A DNA stretch of 64,000 bases from Enoplolaimus lenunculus (GCA_030248215.1 JASANG010003133.1:1-64000); one strand, 5' to 3'. Numbered from the stretch's first letter, positions 12,056 to 25,376 are shown. The notes: a model not told the origin generated them from the letters alone. Numbers and translations: made by a program.

Positions 12056-15000
12056 CTGTAAAAGAGAAATCGTAGTTTATTTGATAACACGAAGTGTAGC
12101 TAGAGCGCAATGTTGAACATAAAAAACAAAATGTTTCTAGTTCAAAAACATCGTTACTTGACTACAAATGCAAAACTCTAAAAAATTTCAATTTGCGACA
12201 AACGATTGCAGTGTGCGAAAATTTAGACCAACTAAAACATGAAAATCACTGTGCAATATGTTTAAAGTATGAAAATTTAATTTGTTGACTTTTAGTGAAA
12301 CAGAATCCAGAACCTAACAAATTTCATAAATATCCCGCTATGACTCCTATATTATAAAGCGCTTTACTTCATAATCTTAATATTCTCTCCCGTTAGCCAG
12401 CCGCTGCATTATAGGTTGTCCAATTATCTTGAATTTTTGTCTTCCCATTTATGTAGGGGGCTTCTTCCATTCTGAACCTCGGTGAAAACCTAGGGCAATT
12501 GAACAGGAGTGGGACGATTTTTTCAGGTTCAACCTAGGGGTTTATATACGTTGGTTATATATTCTTATGGTAACTTGCTACATAAAACATTCACTTTTAG
12601 GATCATCTAACTTCACTTTTGTCTGATAAATGCTCCAAAAGTGGTATATTTGCATTCTAATTTATGCTTTCAGTACGTTATAAAATAAATATTTTGAAGA
12701 AATAAAAAGTATACCAAAAGCAGGGACTGGGTTGTGTCCTCACCAGGGACAGCACAATATATGAACGTCGAATGAATTGGTAGTTGTTATAGTAGCACCT
12801 GTTACGTTTTGCCTAAGCGCTATTCTGTGAAACATGGCTGTTTATGTCTAAGCCAAGAACGAAGCTTACTTTCTTGCATTTTATTCAATATCTTCCGCCG
12901 AAGGGTTTTGCATTCTGTTTTTTCATTTTCAGTTAGGCACTCCCAATGCTCGCTAATTGCCTCATCCAGGTTGTGAAGCACGTCAATGCCCTGCAAATTG
13001 TAAGTTATCGAACTATATAACGCATTTATACACAGCATTGTTTCGTGAATCACTTTTTGGATAAATTGTTAAATTGATACGCCTATCGTGTAACTGTGAT
13101 AATCATCAACGTTCACTTTACAACCTTTAGCAATTAGAGATGCTAAATAAGAAACTATTCGATTATTTCCATTTCTGTCGGCAACGTTGTGGATAAGTTT
13201 TAAAACACTCAAACTCTAAAAATGATAACCACATTGAAACTAACTAATAATTAAGACTAGGGTCAATGCCATGAGCTGTGGGCTAATTTTACACATAATC
13301 TGGCTTCTCCACAACAGGGAGGGGCCCCAGCACTTTTCGAAATTTTCATTTTCCCCGGCGAAAATTTTGCCGCCTCCAGGAAATGCCCCGCCGGCGAATT
13401 TTCGGCCGCCCCCAGCAATTTTTTTGCTGGGGGGCCCCCAGGGCTTTTCTAGGCCAAAAATTTTCAAGTTAAAACGTAAAGACCTGGATTTCTTTTGAGG
13501 CGGACATTCGGCAAAATATGATTTTATATTACACTGAGTACTCATAATTTTTAATAGCGTTACAAATACCCGTAGTAACTAATACAATTCAATAATGAAC
13601 TGAAAAAGGCACAATTATATAAAGACGGTTTCAGGGCATACAGCATTCGAAAGTACCTTGCAGCAGCAAGTTCAACCCGTTTGAGCCTTATGATAAACTG
13701 AAGCTGTGGACTAATATGCAAAATATAAATTAATCACAGTTTCAATTATAGATTATCTATATTTTATATAATTGTGCTTTTTTCAACTTCTGGTTAAGTT
13801 GTCAGTATATACGTAATATTAGTTAAAATTATTGTTATTAGCGTTTGCGAGAAATTTTTGTCATGTTGAGCGATGAGTAATCTTAAGTTGAGTTGGAAAC
13901 ACGGTCCAGAATGAAAAAATGGTCCAAAAAGTCGGTGTGCAAAATTTTAAGCCTGCCCCCCAGGACCCCCAGATTATCTGCCCCCCCCCAGCAAAATCAG
14001 CTGCCCCCCAGGAAACTCCTGGGGCCCCCCAAAAATCGCCCCACGGCGGAAATTTTCAAGCTGTGGAGAAGCCAGATAATTGCAAATAATTCAGGTTAGG
14101 ACGATGAAAAATTACGATTCCGATTATACCTGCAATAGGAATCGGAACTGGATTGTAATGGTACATTAAACGGACTCGAAATTCCGTTCGCGTTTTACTG
14201 CCACAAGTTACCGTAGCGCAGGACGCTCGCAACGTTACGTTGCCGGAAGACACTAACATAGTCAAAAAGCGTAGCGCCACCCGAAAACACGAAAACTACA
14301 AAGGAAATAAAACATTTCATACTTTTCCGGTTTGTCGCGTAACGTCAGCTCCTTTGTCAATTAAATAATTTATAATGTCAAAATACGGCAGGCCACCTGT
14401 CGCAGCATCAATTAACGGTGTCACCCAGTCGTTGCCATGAGTAGCTGCGTTTATATTTGCTCCTGCTTCAACTAGCATCTGAACAAGCTCTAAGCAACAA
14501 TGATTTGCTGCTTCATGTAACGGTGTCCAATCAGCGTTATCTCGAACGTTAACAGGATGTTTCTAGAAGACAATTAAATATCATTCATACGTGCAAGTTT
14601 TTCCAGTGAATACGCACAGTTTCAGTTTTCGGAACACGTTTTGCATCTAAAACTTGATGCTGCATGTTATCGCTGCAAATAGTTGCATATGCATGTTGCA
14701 GCTGTAAGTTCCCTGTGTCAAAAATTACAAATTGCAGGTGCAAATTGTAGTTGCGAGTTCTTGCTGCAAAATCTTGAATATGTTAATATTGCATTAATGA
14801 ACATAATAAAACAACTCAAACATTGTGAAACCTGAAACAACAAGACATGTGTTATCAGACCTAGAAAAAGCACACAACATAACCATTCTGCAGCAACGAG
14901 TCAGAAGCGCCGTAAACATTACTACTACTAAGCAAGTTGCTTTTAGCATCGTAAAGTCATATAAAGTATGTCCAGCACAGAAATACAATAACATTCTTTT

Positions 15001-17783
15001 TTCTTTACATTCATAGTATCTTATTCAAACAGCTTCAAAAGAGATTCTCAAACAAAGTTACATTTCGCTAAGGTTTTGAGTTGTTAATTAAAATTGGATT
15101 ATCTCCATACTGAAATTGATCTATTACTGAGACCAAAACTCTAAAACAAACTTTTTTCTTTTTTATGGTCGACGTTCACTATTTTTAAATTAAGAACAAA
15201 TTTAGTGCTCTTTTTAGCTTGATAATGGCTGCGTTTCTGAAATCTTACTTAAGTATTTACTTAAGCTATGCTTAAGTACGTAATTACTTAAGTCAATGAC
15301 TTATGTAAATACTTAAGCTTTCGAACAAAACAGGTAAACGCCAAATGTGAGCCATTGTCATAACAAAAAAGTAAGTTTTCCTTTATATTAATTGGGCACC
15401 ACGACTTTCCAGTTTCAGCTACACCAATGTTAGCATACCTGAACGGTTAATTTGTAATCTATCAGATTATGTCAGCGACATAGATATTTACTTAACTTAA
15501 GTACGCTTTTAAAAACGACAAAATGGCTAAGTAATTACTTAGCACGTACTTAAGTACCACATTATACTTAAGTAGTGTTTCAGAAACCCAGCCATTATTT
15601 GTTAACCTGCAATTCTTAGCAGATACGACCAGCTTTCACGGTAACACAACAAACATCATTGAAAAACGCACGTAAAGTTCTTTAACGGTTTGAAAACTGA
15701 CATAGGCCAGCAGCCTCGATCTCGGCGGGTTGGGTCTAAATTTCGCATATTAACCGAGAAAGCCCATTCCTGTCTATCTCACTTGCGCAATTAACGCCAT
15801 GGCTTTCTTGATATCACCGTTGATACAAGCAACATGAAGCGGAGTTTCCCCATTTTCGTTAGTTCGAAATCGGTGTGCATGGATCTGCTTTGTTTTCAGT
15901 AAACTGGCTACTTCTTCGTGTTCCACTATAAAAATTGAATTAGAAAACACGTTTTCCAAAACGACCAAAACAAAACAAACATAACCTTAAACCAATACGA
16001 GAGTTCTCTTACAATCACAGTAAATAATACCATGTTTTATGTACTGCATTGTGAAACAAAACCAGGGACACGTGTTTCAAATTTTGAACTCAAATTAATA
16101 TTTTGGGAATCCAACCAAAAAATTGTTCTAAAAAATACAGATATCCGTGCGAAAAGAATCTCGATGCTTCAAGCTTAAACCTTCGTTGACACATATCAGG
16201 GTTCAACCGGATGTCAGAAAATAGCGGAGCAGGATATTTAAGTGCTTCTTGCAACAAAAATATAAACTTAACTACGCTAATTTAACAGTAATTTCTATAA
16301 AACTTTATAAATTTATTTCTACACGATCCTTAATATTAGCTGGGTTTCTTGAACACTTATTTTTGTCATTTCGTGCAAAATTCACAGCGAAGTATTGCGG
16401 TTTTGACCATAAATAATAGTAAACTATAAAGTCATGCTATACGTATCAGCATTAAACATCCGACAGTGTAGAGTATTAAAACCGGTTGTCGACTTTCGGA
16501 CACCCTGCTGTACCAAAATACATATGTACCGTGCTCATCATCCAGTCCTGACAGACATGCCCACCAATCGCTATCCCAATCCGACGAACTATCACAATCA
16601 TCTGAAATATCGCTATAAAACGATTCAACTTCTTGACTGCTGCTCGGTTCAGAATTAAGTTCGTCATTATTATCCAACATTGCACGCCTTTTCTTGGGAC
16701 ATATGGCTGCAGTAATATCATCCAATTTTAAGCTGTCTTCGGCCGCCAATGATCTGTAAACAAACGACTTTGCTTCAATGATTACTGCAAAGCAAATTTG
16801 TCACCTTGACGTATCACACACATTTCTAGAGAGTCGACCGTTGTTTACCTTATAAAATAACACACGGTTCTTCAGTTTCACACCTACATGCGAACATGAA
16901 TCTGCAATATAATTTTTAGATCCAACAAAAATAATGTAATTGAAAATTTCTTAAGAATAATTATGACAACGTATACTGCCGCAATTAGGTAACATCTTTC
17001 TCAAATGCGGAGTATTGTAACATTAATTGTGATTTATGAAGCGCTTACATCATTTCGTTCCATTCTGGAGAACCCGACGCTCCGTTGTCTTCGAAATATA
17101 TCTGCCACGCGACATAGGAATGCAGCTAAAAACCATTATGTACACTGAAGTCGCCTCTTCCACCACTTCGCTCCTTTGCTAATACAAAATTTAAAAAGTA
17201 ACTACACACTAAACAGCACAACTATTAAGTTAATTCTTTTGCCAACAGCAAAACATAACATCTAGACCTACAGAGGTAGCTGTGTATTAAATTCTAACTA
17301 CAGTTCAAATATATAGCTATGCCTCGATGTCCGCTAGCACAAGTCGACCAGCAAAGCCATACTATGTTTTCTCAAAAATTCAGTCAAGCGAACGGGTTTT
17401 AGAGGAACCAACAGTTAGCCAGCAGGCACTTAAACCAATTTTTACAAAAAAGAACACCCAGTAACAATGGCGGGTGGTGTGGAGAATAAAGGGGATATAT
17501 GAACAGTCTGAAGCAGTAACTGCGAAAATGTTTATTTGATACAATAAATTTAGCTACTTTCGGTCAACTATACTGCTATCTTCCCGGTCGCGAGGTATTT
17601 ATCATTAATATATTGTGCCGCTAGTCCAAAATTTTTGGATCCGGCAGAAATTGGGCAGTAATGTGGAAAATTTGCTAATTACTCTTCTCCACAGCTTAAA
17701 AATTTCAAGGGGCGTCCCGGGGGGGGGGATCTTCTCGGGGGCTTTTTGGGGCCCCCCGCCCCGACCAGGGGACCCCCGCACAC

Positions 17784-17814
<31 letters not shown>

Positions 17815-20800
17815 CAATACCACCACAATCAAATAAACAAAAAAAAAATCATACCCTCAAAACACTAAATAAAGAAACCCAAACAAAAATCGGGGGAGGG
17901 GGGCGTCGGGGGGAAGGGAAAAAAAAAAACGGGCCCGGAGCAATTATCCCCTTTGTAAAAATGTCAGGGTTCGCATCAGCCCAGTACTTTTACTATTAAA
18001 ATGTTGCCGCTTTAGCACTCACCAGTTTGTCACGATTGCATTTTCGCGCAACATCGACCAATTCCATAAAACACTTACAAACGTCAACTTGGGGTAGCCC
18101 TGCATTTTCAGCGTTTAAACAAATTTGCGTCAATGTACGCCAACACTGAAATAACGATATCGCAACTTTACACGTATCTGTGCCAAGCCCCAAAAGCAAA
18201 TAAACTTTTCTTTTAACAAGGAATTTAAATCTTTGTCAATCCATGCATCTTAAATTATTGTTTTTTGTACGGAATTTATTACAAACAACTGCTCACTCTA
18301 AAAATCGGCTCATAAGTTTCTATAATTAAATGGTGAAAGCCGTGTATTCTGAAAAATTGTTTGACCAGATGAATAGTATAGCACACATTTTAAATGTTGT
18401 TCAAAAACTTTCATTCCTATTATGAAAAACTGCGTATATATAACAAAACACGTCTAAAAAGAATTTACGTACTTCAACAGGAACTGATTGGCGAATGTCT
18501 AGTTCCTTACGAAAATAAACAATGCTTTGTTCAAACTGCCCCATATCGCTGTATGTTTGGGCAACCGAATAATAAAGAGAGGCCAATTTTTGTGTTGGCA
18601 CTGGATCCAGGCGCAACGCTAAATTTATCTAAAACAAAAATAAACTTATATAAACATACCATACATTATCTAAAACAAAAATAAACATATAAACATACCA
18701 CACTGCATTTGTACCAGTGCGTTATATATGTGTGTACGACTCAAACTCACTGTACTATAAGCCGGAGTATGTCAAAATATTATGTGCAAAGCAGACAACA
18801 CCCGGACACACTTTTATTAAGACATCGGAATACCTATATACCTGTACAATTTCCGGTTACTAATCTTTCACTACAGTTTTCACTCCTAAATACCGCTTCA
18901 TTTTTACGGAGTCATCCGGAAACTATCTTGTAGTGGTTTGAAATTTTCGACCCTCTCGGTTCTTAAAACTAGTGACTAACCGCTTCCAAATAATGCCGAA
19001 CGGCATACACGAAATGCTGGGTATTCCCTTCGCCATCAACGGCAAAATCTGCCAACCGCTCACAAGCTTTCATGGCAGCTTTGATTATTTTGTGATTATT
19101 CGGGCAATTTCGTAATTGACGTTTCGCTTCCGACATTTTCATTTCTAATGTTGTCATCCGAACAACTTTCTTTAAATGTTCAAGAAAGAAGCATCGCTTA
19201 TCTGCAGATTTGTGCAATATGCGATGAGCCCGTTGAAAATCTATTCGTGCTATACGTAGCTGACCGTCTGCGATATGAATCTAGAGATTACAATACATAA
19301 AATATCATCAAAAAAATAAAAACAAAATTCAAACACTTTTTGGTCCAGAACAACGAAAACATTTCTATGCGTAGTCATTATGTCCATTACCACTCAATAC
19401 TGGATTAGTCAAATTTCACTATGGTTTTCAGCGGACTAATTGTCATCTTTAGCCGGTGCTGCTTTCCTCTCAATACTGGTTGCTATTACAAGTTACACGG
19501 CGTACTCAAGCGCGTTGCCAGCAAAAAGGGTTTCAGGCAGGGGTCAAACCTCAAAACCCGAATCTTTCAAAGTTTTTATACAAAAGGTTTTAGACAAGAC
19601 TTCAGTTTACTACATAAAAACCGCCTTGGAAATTTTTATAGAACGTACGTCGTAACCTCGCCCTTCCATAATCCTGCCTGTGCTTATGAACATACTGTTG
19701 TCTTATTTAATTTAAGGTTTCCATGACGAATAAGTTAAGAAAAAACGAGAAGCAGCATTATCATGCGAAGAGTTATACAATCACTGTAGCATTGAATAAT
19801 TTAGATTCAGCTAGCCATATCCGGTACCAATTTGCCTATATTACCAAATGTATGTAGCTTCTATCACAAGTTGGTGTCTTGGTGACAAGTCCTACAACTT
19901 TCACAAAGAATAATTAGTGTGAGATTCGAAATTTGCCACAGTTTTAGCATTTGATTTAGTCCGTTTCTATGCAAGCGATGACTTCCCCAACTGCAGGAGT
20001 TCGTCAGTTTGTAAACGCATCGCTAACAGGCGGGGTGCAACCGGATTTCCGGTTCCGGTTCTAGCATTTTTTCACCTTCCGGCTCCGGTATTTTTTACCG
20101 AAATGAAGGTAGATTTCACTTCCGTTGATTATAAAAAATCTAAAATACAACAGATAAAGTGAATACCTATCTCCAATTAGGGTTATTTCAAATAATATTG
20201 CAAAACAATTAATATGAATTTTTCGGTGGCACGTATTTTTCATTTTCCGGTTCCGGTAATTTTTTCAATTTTCGATTCTGGTAAAATGTAATTCCGTATA
20301 CACGCTGCTAACAGATAATAGATGCTATACGCATAAAATATTGCTGACGTCAGATAATATTCCTACTTACTCTTGCTCGCAACTCATACAAATCAGCCAA
20401 CTCGTGAGTATCGTCTTTAGCAACGCTTTCAATTGCACTTTTTACAGAAGAATTTGCGTCGTCAAATTTTCCGCATTCAAAATACCACAGCGCTAGATTT
20501 TCATATAACAAATGGATGAACGGGTAGCTAGATATTGAAACAAAAAATATTACAGCGAAATCAATAAAGCGCTATACTCTTAAATATGTAGATACAAATA
20601 CATATACAAAGAAGACAACACTGTTGAAAAATTATGAACGTCCACTCTCATCAACATACGCAATACTTCAAAAAAGACATTAATCTGGATATTTAAAAAA
20701 TTAAAATAAAATATACGTATAGTTTACAGCAATGTTACATAAAACATTTCGGATCCAAAGATGATTAGCACCGTACATAAAACATTTCGCACCAAAGATG

Positions 20801-23800
20801 GTTAGTTCCAATTCTATAACAAAGACAATCGGCATATTTCATCTGCAGGAAAATTTGTTAATTCCACGTCGAAGGCAAATAATGCTATGAACATCTGGAA
20901 AGCTAAACGATAAGCTTGTCGTACAATTTAAACAAGCAATGCTTACCACTTGGATCCATCAGTCTGACGTTGCCCTTCTGTTATGCCTCGACGCGCTAAT
21001 ACGAACGCTTCAGATTTATTACCCATGTGATATTTAATTTTTGCAATATTACAATACACAGCGCACATTTTGTCACGCGCTTCTCTTGCTGAAATTTTTC
21101 TCTGATCTTTCAGTAGCCTGCACGACTCTTGGGCACGCGAGGACCATGACAAAGCCTATACAATAACAAATCCGCTTTTCTTAGACTTGATCACGATTCA
21201 CCTAGCAATGGCTGCAGTGAAATAAAAAACGTCCGCTAAATTACACATTCATAGAAGTTTTTGACATTAAAATAAGCCTATTTCTGAGTTAAGTAAAAAT
21301 CGACTAATTCAGCGGTCTACTTAACTTGTCTCGCCACCCCTGCTATTCTGACAATAATTCTATTAAACTCTGAATGACATCGCACACTAGTTTAATAGAA
21401 AAAAGAAAATCAATTGTGTCATTGCAAAGTTCTTACTAGTACATCAAAATTACCTCAGCGTTCGCCAACCACTAATTATTTGGCTTAAATTTGCTTGTTG
21501 GCGGATTAAAAACGCCAGTTGCAAACCTGTGACTTTAGCCTAAGCTACATATATCATTTCACCTATTAATGTGATGAGCTATTTGCAATATTGTGCTTGT
21601 TTCTTAATTCTTTGGTCGAAACCATAATTCGACTAAAAACAGTATTTAATGCCAATTTTCGCTGGCCTCCCCTCTTTCCGATTTTTTGCGGGGGGGGGGG
21701 GCGTTCACAAATTGAAAAGTGGGGCTCATTAACCTGAAGGCAAACCAAATTGAGAGGTTTAAATGCGTGGGAACCCCACCAGGGAAACCCAGGAAAATGG
21801 TGCTACTAGTCTTCATAAAACAGAATGGAGCTATTGGCTGCAGCTGGTTGTTGCAAATGCCTACAACTGAATTTTCTGAAAAAATAAGTCCGGATATCTG
21901 GTTATTGTATAAACCTACCGGGTGCCGGATATTTTGCAGTTGTGGGCAGGAATATCATAAAACTACTTCGTATTACATGTGAAAATACTTGATATTTTGC
22001 TACCACTGCATTTCTGAGTAAAAAAAATGATACTGACGTGAAATCAAAAATCGAAATCAACAATAATATTAAATCAGCAAAAATTTGTTTTTACCCGATT
22101 CAAATACTACCAACAGAACGTAAATTTCGGTGCTATATCTGTTTAACATCCGACTCCGGCTCCGCTAAAAAATTTAGCATCCGATTACAGTTGCGATATT
22201 TGGTAAAATTAATACTGGGCCGATCTGCGTATATATCGTATCGACATGATATTAGTTAAACCGCATAAAGGAACTGGGTAGTAAAGTTTCACGGAAACCG
22301 GATGTTAACCGGATACAGCATCAATCACCTAAACGTAATCAACCTTGATACATAATATTTCAGTCGACCAAAAGTATGTGGTTACTGTTTTATATTATAA
22401 CTACGTATATTGTTAGCTTGCGTTTTTAATTTCGCTTCATTATGAAATACTTAAACTTCCTGATTTGCCTGAGAATGAAGCCGCAGCAAAATGTCTAGTA
22501 TTTCCACAAGAATCAGTTTTGTGATAATCGGGATCACAACCGCAAATATTCGGCATCTGGTGATGCAATTGCAGCAAGGTGTTAAAACCGCTCACTTGTA
22601 AAACAGCAAATTTTGAAATGCAGAAACCGGACCATCACCACAACTATCCGATATCCTATCCGGAAATGTTTATACCGGATACCGGATACGGCTATCAGTT
22701 TTGTCGGGCTTTGAACCGGACTCAAATATTCCGTCGCACCCTGTTTGCGCGGCATATATCCGATAATGAACAAAATTTTTTATCAAGCTCATCCCACTAA
22801 CAAACCGCCGCCTGGATAAATAAGTCTTACTCGTTCCAAATAATGTTCTTTCTTGGCAAATTGGACTCCCGATGCAAGCGCAGCAGCACAATAACATCGT
22901 CCGGCAGTATGCTCGGCTGCTTGTATTTCAGTTTGGCTACATGAACGTCGAGCATAATCGTGATACGTCAAACAACTTTGAATTGCATGATTAAATGCAT
23001 CGCTTGCCAAACGGCATTCAACAATTTGCCGTTGTATTACTGCTGCCTCGACGAAATCCGGAATTTTCAAGTAAAAATCTACAGCTTCTGAAAACGCTTC
23101 AATCGCGTCATCATATTTATCTGCAATTAATAATTATTAAACCAGATAAAATTAATACTTCTTTGTATGAACATATGGTTAGCAATCCACCGTAATATGT
23201 TCTTTCTAGGTCTCACAGTGATATTTGCCATTATTAAAGGAAACATTTACAAACGCAAAAGTTTAATTGAACATAATTGTCTTAAACTGAAAGTTTTCAG
23301 TTTGTTACGCATCCTTTGGTGGCTAACAGCGGGAAAATGATTGTTATCAGGGTGCAACCGGAATTACAATTTACCGTAACCGGAACCGGAACCGGAATTT
23401 GAAAATTTTACCGGAACCGGAACCGGAAAATGAAAAATGCATTTCACCAAAAATTTCATTTTAATCTTATTTTTTGCTCTATTATTTGTGAAATAACCTT
23501 AGTCGAACATAGGTATTTATTTTATTTGTTGTATTTTAGATTTTCATCATCGACTGAAGTGAAATCCACCATCAATGGCTTATATTCGGAGTACAAGTGG
23601 CTTTCAAAAGAGATTCTTAAAAATTAGCAAAGTTAAGAAAACGGCCAAATTATAATACCGGAATTTTTAAATCCGGTAAAAATTTACCGGAACCGGAACC
23701 GGAAGGTGAAAAAATGCCGGAACCGGAACCGGAACCGGAATTCCGGTTGCACCCTGATTGTTATGTATTGTGTAGTGTGTAAACATCTTGTACAGGTACA

Positions 23801-24114
23801 GTAATTTCTTGTGATTTTCACATTTTTCAAGGGAGAATTAAGCATGATAGGATTGTTTTTCATGCGAGTCAATTGAAAAGGAGAAGTGCACCGTTACAAG
23901 GGGTCGGAAAAAAGCCACGGGACATCTCTAATACACATTATATCACATGCCTTGCAAACATATAAAAAATTCACAGTACATAATAATTGAAAAACTCTAA
24001 TGAACAAGAGACACGTACCGTTTTTCTGAAATAGATTCCCTAATTCATACGCACACGTCCCTGCTTCTTTCCAACGTTTAGCATTTTTGTGTTTTGACAG
24101 TTCTTTTCTGCAGC
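7941..24114 (-). CDS. TONSL: Tonsoku-like protein (TONSL), about 20 exons, both ends incomplete
   Basis: TONSL, with MMS22L, reads unmethylated H4K20 on new histones and loads RAD51 at damaged forks. Domain order matches the family: TPRs, acidic stretch, ankyrin repeats, disordered region, ubiquitin-like fold. Exons, in gene order: 24114-24019, 23120-22831, 21155-20947, 20527-20371, 19280-18981, 18628-18473, about 18200-18023, 17125-17049, 16753-16530, 15925-15783, 14562-14323, 13215-13117, 12990-12870, 12055-11994, 11484-11156, about 10792-10440, 9646-9501, 8788-8571, 8091-7941. Almost all junctions have GT-AG ends and compatible phases; exceptions are the exon near 18.2 kb and the joins around 10.8 kb and 9.6-10.4 kb. 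The first exon with the start Met is not certain (a candidate ATG lies at 24351). The leucine-rich C terminus of vertebrate TONSL is not visible below 7941, although the last exon ends at a splice donor. Confidence 0.92.
9110..9475 (-). mobile_element. reverse-oriented copy of the 5395-6110 repeat family
   Basis: Reading the minus strand gives the same head as at 5440-5580: a ggtggatgtcc tract, then gaaaagaatttcaggaaccg, then cctcgcattggggttttaaa. It is shorter than the first copy and lacks most internal tandem units. It sits in the TONSL intron between exons 9646-9501 and 8788-8571. Confidence 0.7.
12870..17125 (-). CDS. TONSL: TONSL acidic stretch and ankyrin repeat exons
   Basis: Exon 17125-17049 links the TPRs to an acidic exon, 16753-16530, with SDISDDCDSSSDWDSDW, corresponding to the acidic region of the human protein. 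Exon 15925-15783 holds ENGETPLHVACINGDIKKA, the first ankyrin repeat. Exon 14562-14323 (exactly 80 codons) holds DWTPLHEAANHCCLELVQML and WVTPLIDAATGG with YLIDKGADV, the second and third. Exons 13215-13117 and 12990-12870 continue with an ankyrin-like unit and the helix VLHNLDEAISEHWECL that follows the repeats in human TONSL. In human TONSL these repeats grip the H4 tail; that this copy keeps the H4K20-contact residues was not checked. Confidence 0.9.
13283..14093. mobile_element. non-autonomous element with GC-rich interior in a TONSL intron
   Basis: Terminal inverted repeats are visible: atctggcttctccaca at about 13298-13313 is mirrored by tgtggagaagccagat at about 14062-14077. Just inside each end is a C-rich block (13318-13450, 13955-14045), strikingly different from the AT-rich surroundings. 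A related single end lies at 17680-17760. No coding part; target-site duplication not clear. Confidence 0.65.
15225..15597. mobile_element. miniature inverted-repeat element in a TONSL intron
   Basis: The ends aatggctgcgtttctgaaa and tttcagaaacccagccatt are inverted repeats, and subterminal arrays of acttaag occur on both sides, so the ends can pair over about 50 bp. Length about 370 bp with no coding part. A fragment with the same acttaag pattern lies near 38770-38805. Confidence 0.8.
17665..17950. repeat. GC-rich element fragment with a 29-base poly-A run
   Basis: One end (cttctccacagc) matches the terminal repeat of the 13283-14093 element. It is followed by G runs and C runs, an uninterrupted A run at about 17782-17810, and a second G-rich patch to 17940. 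It lies in a TONSL intron. Homopolymer lengths here may be affected by sequencing error. Confidence 0.55.
18023..24114 (-). CDS. TONSL: TONSL N-terminal TPR exons
   Basis: The first visible exon encodes RKELSKHKNAKRWKEAGTC and reads in phase into KYDDAIEAF, matching the opening helices of TONSL. Later exons carry canonical TPR patterns: AVYCNIAKIKYHMGNKSEAF at about 21080, YENLALWYFECGKFDDA at about 20480, and LASLYYSVAQTYSDMGQFEQ at about 18560. The exon at 18981-19280 is exactly 100 codons and covers the helical linker before the last TPRs. Introns here hold hAT-type miniature elements (20030-20306, 23348-23756) and their relatives. The 5' boundary of the exon ending at 18023 is unclear because the phases of candidate acceptors do not fit the preceding donor. 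Confidence 0.9.
20030..20306. mobile_element. hAT-type miniature element, CCGGAA family
   Basis: Ends resemble gggtgcaaccgga and the inverted partner (decayed at the right). It is flanked by the 8-bp target duplication gctaacag (20022-20029 and 20307-20314), the hallmark of hAT transposition. It has no coding part and lies in the TONSL intron between exons 20527-20371 and 19280-18981. Confidence 0.8.
21156..22830. other. TONSL intron with a related hAT-like element end and a G run
   Basis: No exon is seen between 21156 and 22830. A run of about 13 G lies near 21689-21701. From about 22575 to 22746 the sequence carries a right end (ttccgtcgcaccctg) of the CCGGAA element family, with accggataccggatacgg inside; its left end is not clear. 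The same subfamily appears in opposite orientation at 24483-24640. Confidence 0.55.
23348..23756. mobile_element. hAT-type miniature element, CCGGAA family, 409 bp
   Basis: It starts cagggtgcaaccggaatt and ends aattccggttgcaccctg, with tandem ccggaa units expanded just inside both ends. It is flanked by a perfect 8-bp duplication, attgttat (23340-23347 and 23757-23764). It is the same length as the copy at 36430-36838. It lies in the TONSL intron between the first two visible exons. Confidence 0.93.
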
Positions 24115-24993
24115 CTGTTACAATATATAGTAGGTGACAACAAAAGTTCGGATTTGGATTCTGCAAAAAATTTTGTGATGAATATTCGTTTTTGGTTGCA
24201 AAAAAGCCGAACCCAACAATGTTCACCAATACCTATACGCTTACGTTTAAACAATAAACATTTTGCACATCTTATTATATTAATCAATATTTTTTGCTTC
24301 AAGACACAAATCTCAGCATTGAGGTCGCGCACGAAGTAATTGCTGTCCATGAAAAAAGCAGATTTTGTGAGAATGATACGTACGTAAACATTACCAGTTT
24401 TTATACCTGAAATTTGCAAAATGCAAGGTTTGAATGTTGTCAAGTCTCGGTCTCGATTTTTAATGGAGACCGCCCATCCCCAGGGTGCGACCGGATATCC
24501 GGTACCGGTATAATATTCGGCAAAGACATATAACCGTATCCGGTTCCGGTATCTGGTATAAACGTACCAGATACCGGATATTTACAGTTGTTGTGTTGAA
24601 TGCCATAAAGCTGCTTTTTACAAGTGAGCGTCTTTAACATCTTGCAGGGATTTAACTTATGTAAGCGAGCGCGGGGTTTAATGCGTTTTCGCATTAAAAA
24701 ATTCATTTATGTAATATGTATATACAGCAGGGTTCCACCGGAATTTCTATTCCAGTCGAAATTCATGCAAAAAGTCAATTCCTGTTCCTATTCCAATTAT
24801 TTTTATGCAGCATACCTCATCAAGTAGGCCTAAGAATAAAATGTCAAGATTCCGATTCAACTCGCTTTCAATCGGAATTCTTATCTGAATCGGAATTTCG
24901 TTTGCACCCAACCCTGGCATTCAAAGATGCAGGGACCGGAATTGTTACGGCTTTGTGGCAAATTATATCATTTCAATATTGGTAACTTATGAC
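24115..24993. other. region upstream of visible TONSL exons, with element fragments
   Basis: A candidate TONSL first exon could start at the minus-strand ATG at 24351 (MDSNYFVRDLNAEI), but its donor is weak. The rest is repeat-derived: an element left end at 24483 (cagggtgcgaccggatatcc) and a degenerate element from about 24728 (agggttccaccggaat) to 24917. No promoter motif could be assigned. Confidence 0.4.
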
Positions 24994-25376
24994 CAAGATG
25001 CAACCGGAATTCCAGTTTTGATTCCGGTAAATCTTTCCAGGAATTAAAACTTCCGTATTAAATTTTGGTTGGTAGAAATTAAGATATTTTACTAAAAATG
25101 ACGATAAAAACTAAATAGATTTCATTCGTATAGTACGTATATAAACATTGACCATCGAAGGTAGATTGCACTTTTGTGGATAATAAAAATCTAAAATACA
25201 GCAGATGAAGTAAATACCTATCTCCAGCTAGGGTTATTTTATCAATAATATAGCAAAAAAGAAAATAAAAACGAATTTTTCGAAGGCCTGTATTTTTCAT
25301 TTTCCGGTTCCGATTCTGTTTCCGGTAATTTTGTCAAATTCCGGTTTCGGTAAATTGTAATTCCAGTTGCACCCTG
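24994..25376. mobile_element. hAT-type miniature element, CCGGAA family
   Basis: Ends are caagatgcaaccggaattcc and ttccagttgcaccctg; the flanking 8-mers cttatgac and cttatgat (24986-24993 and 25377-25384) differ by one base. The interior shares the aatacctatctccagctagg tract with other copies, in reverse orientation relative to 23348-23756. Confidence 0.8.

Noticed and set aside
14794-15016. Overlapping short frames on opposite strands
   Set aside because: They fall in a TONSL intron, mirror each other and show no motif.
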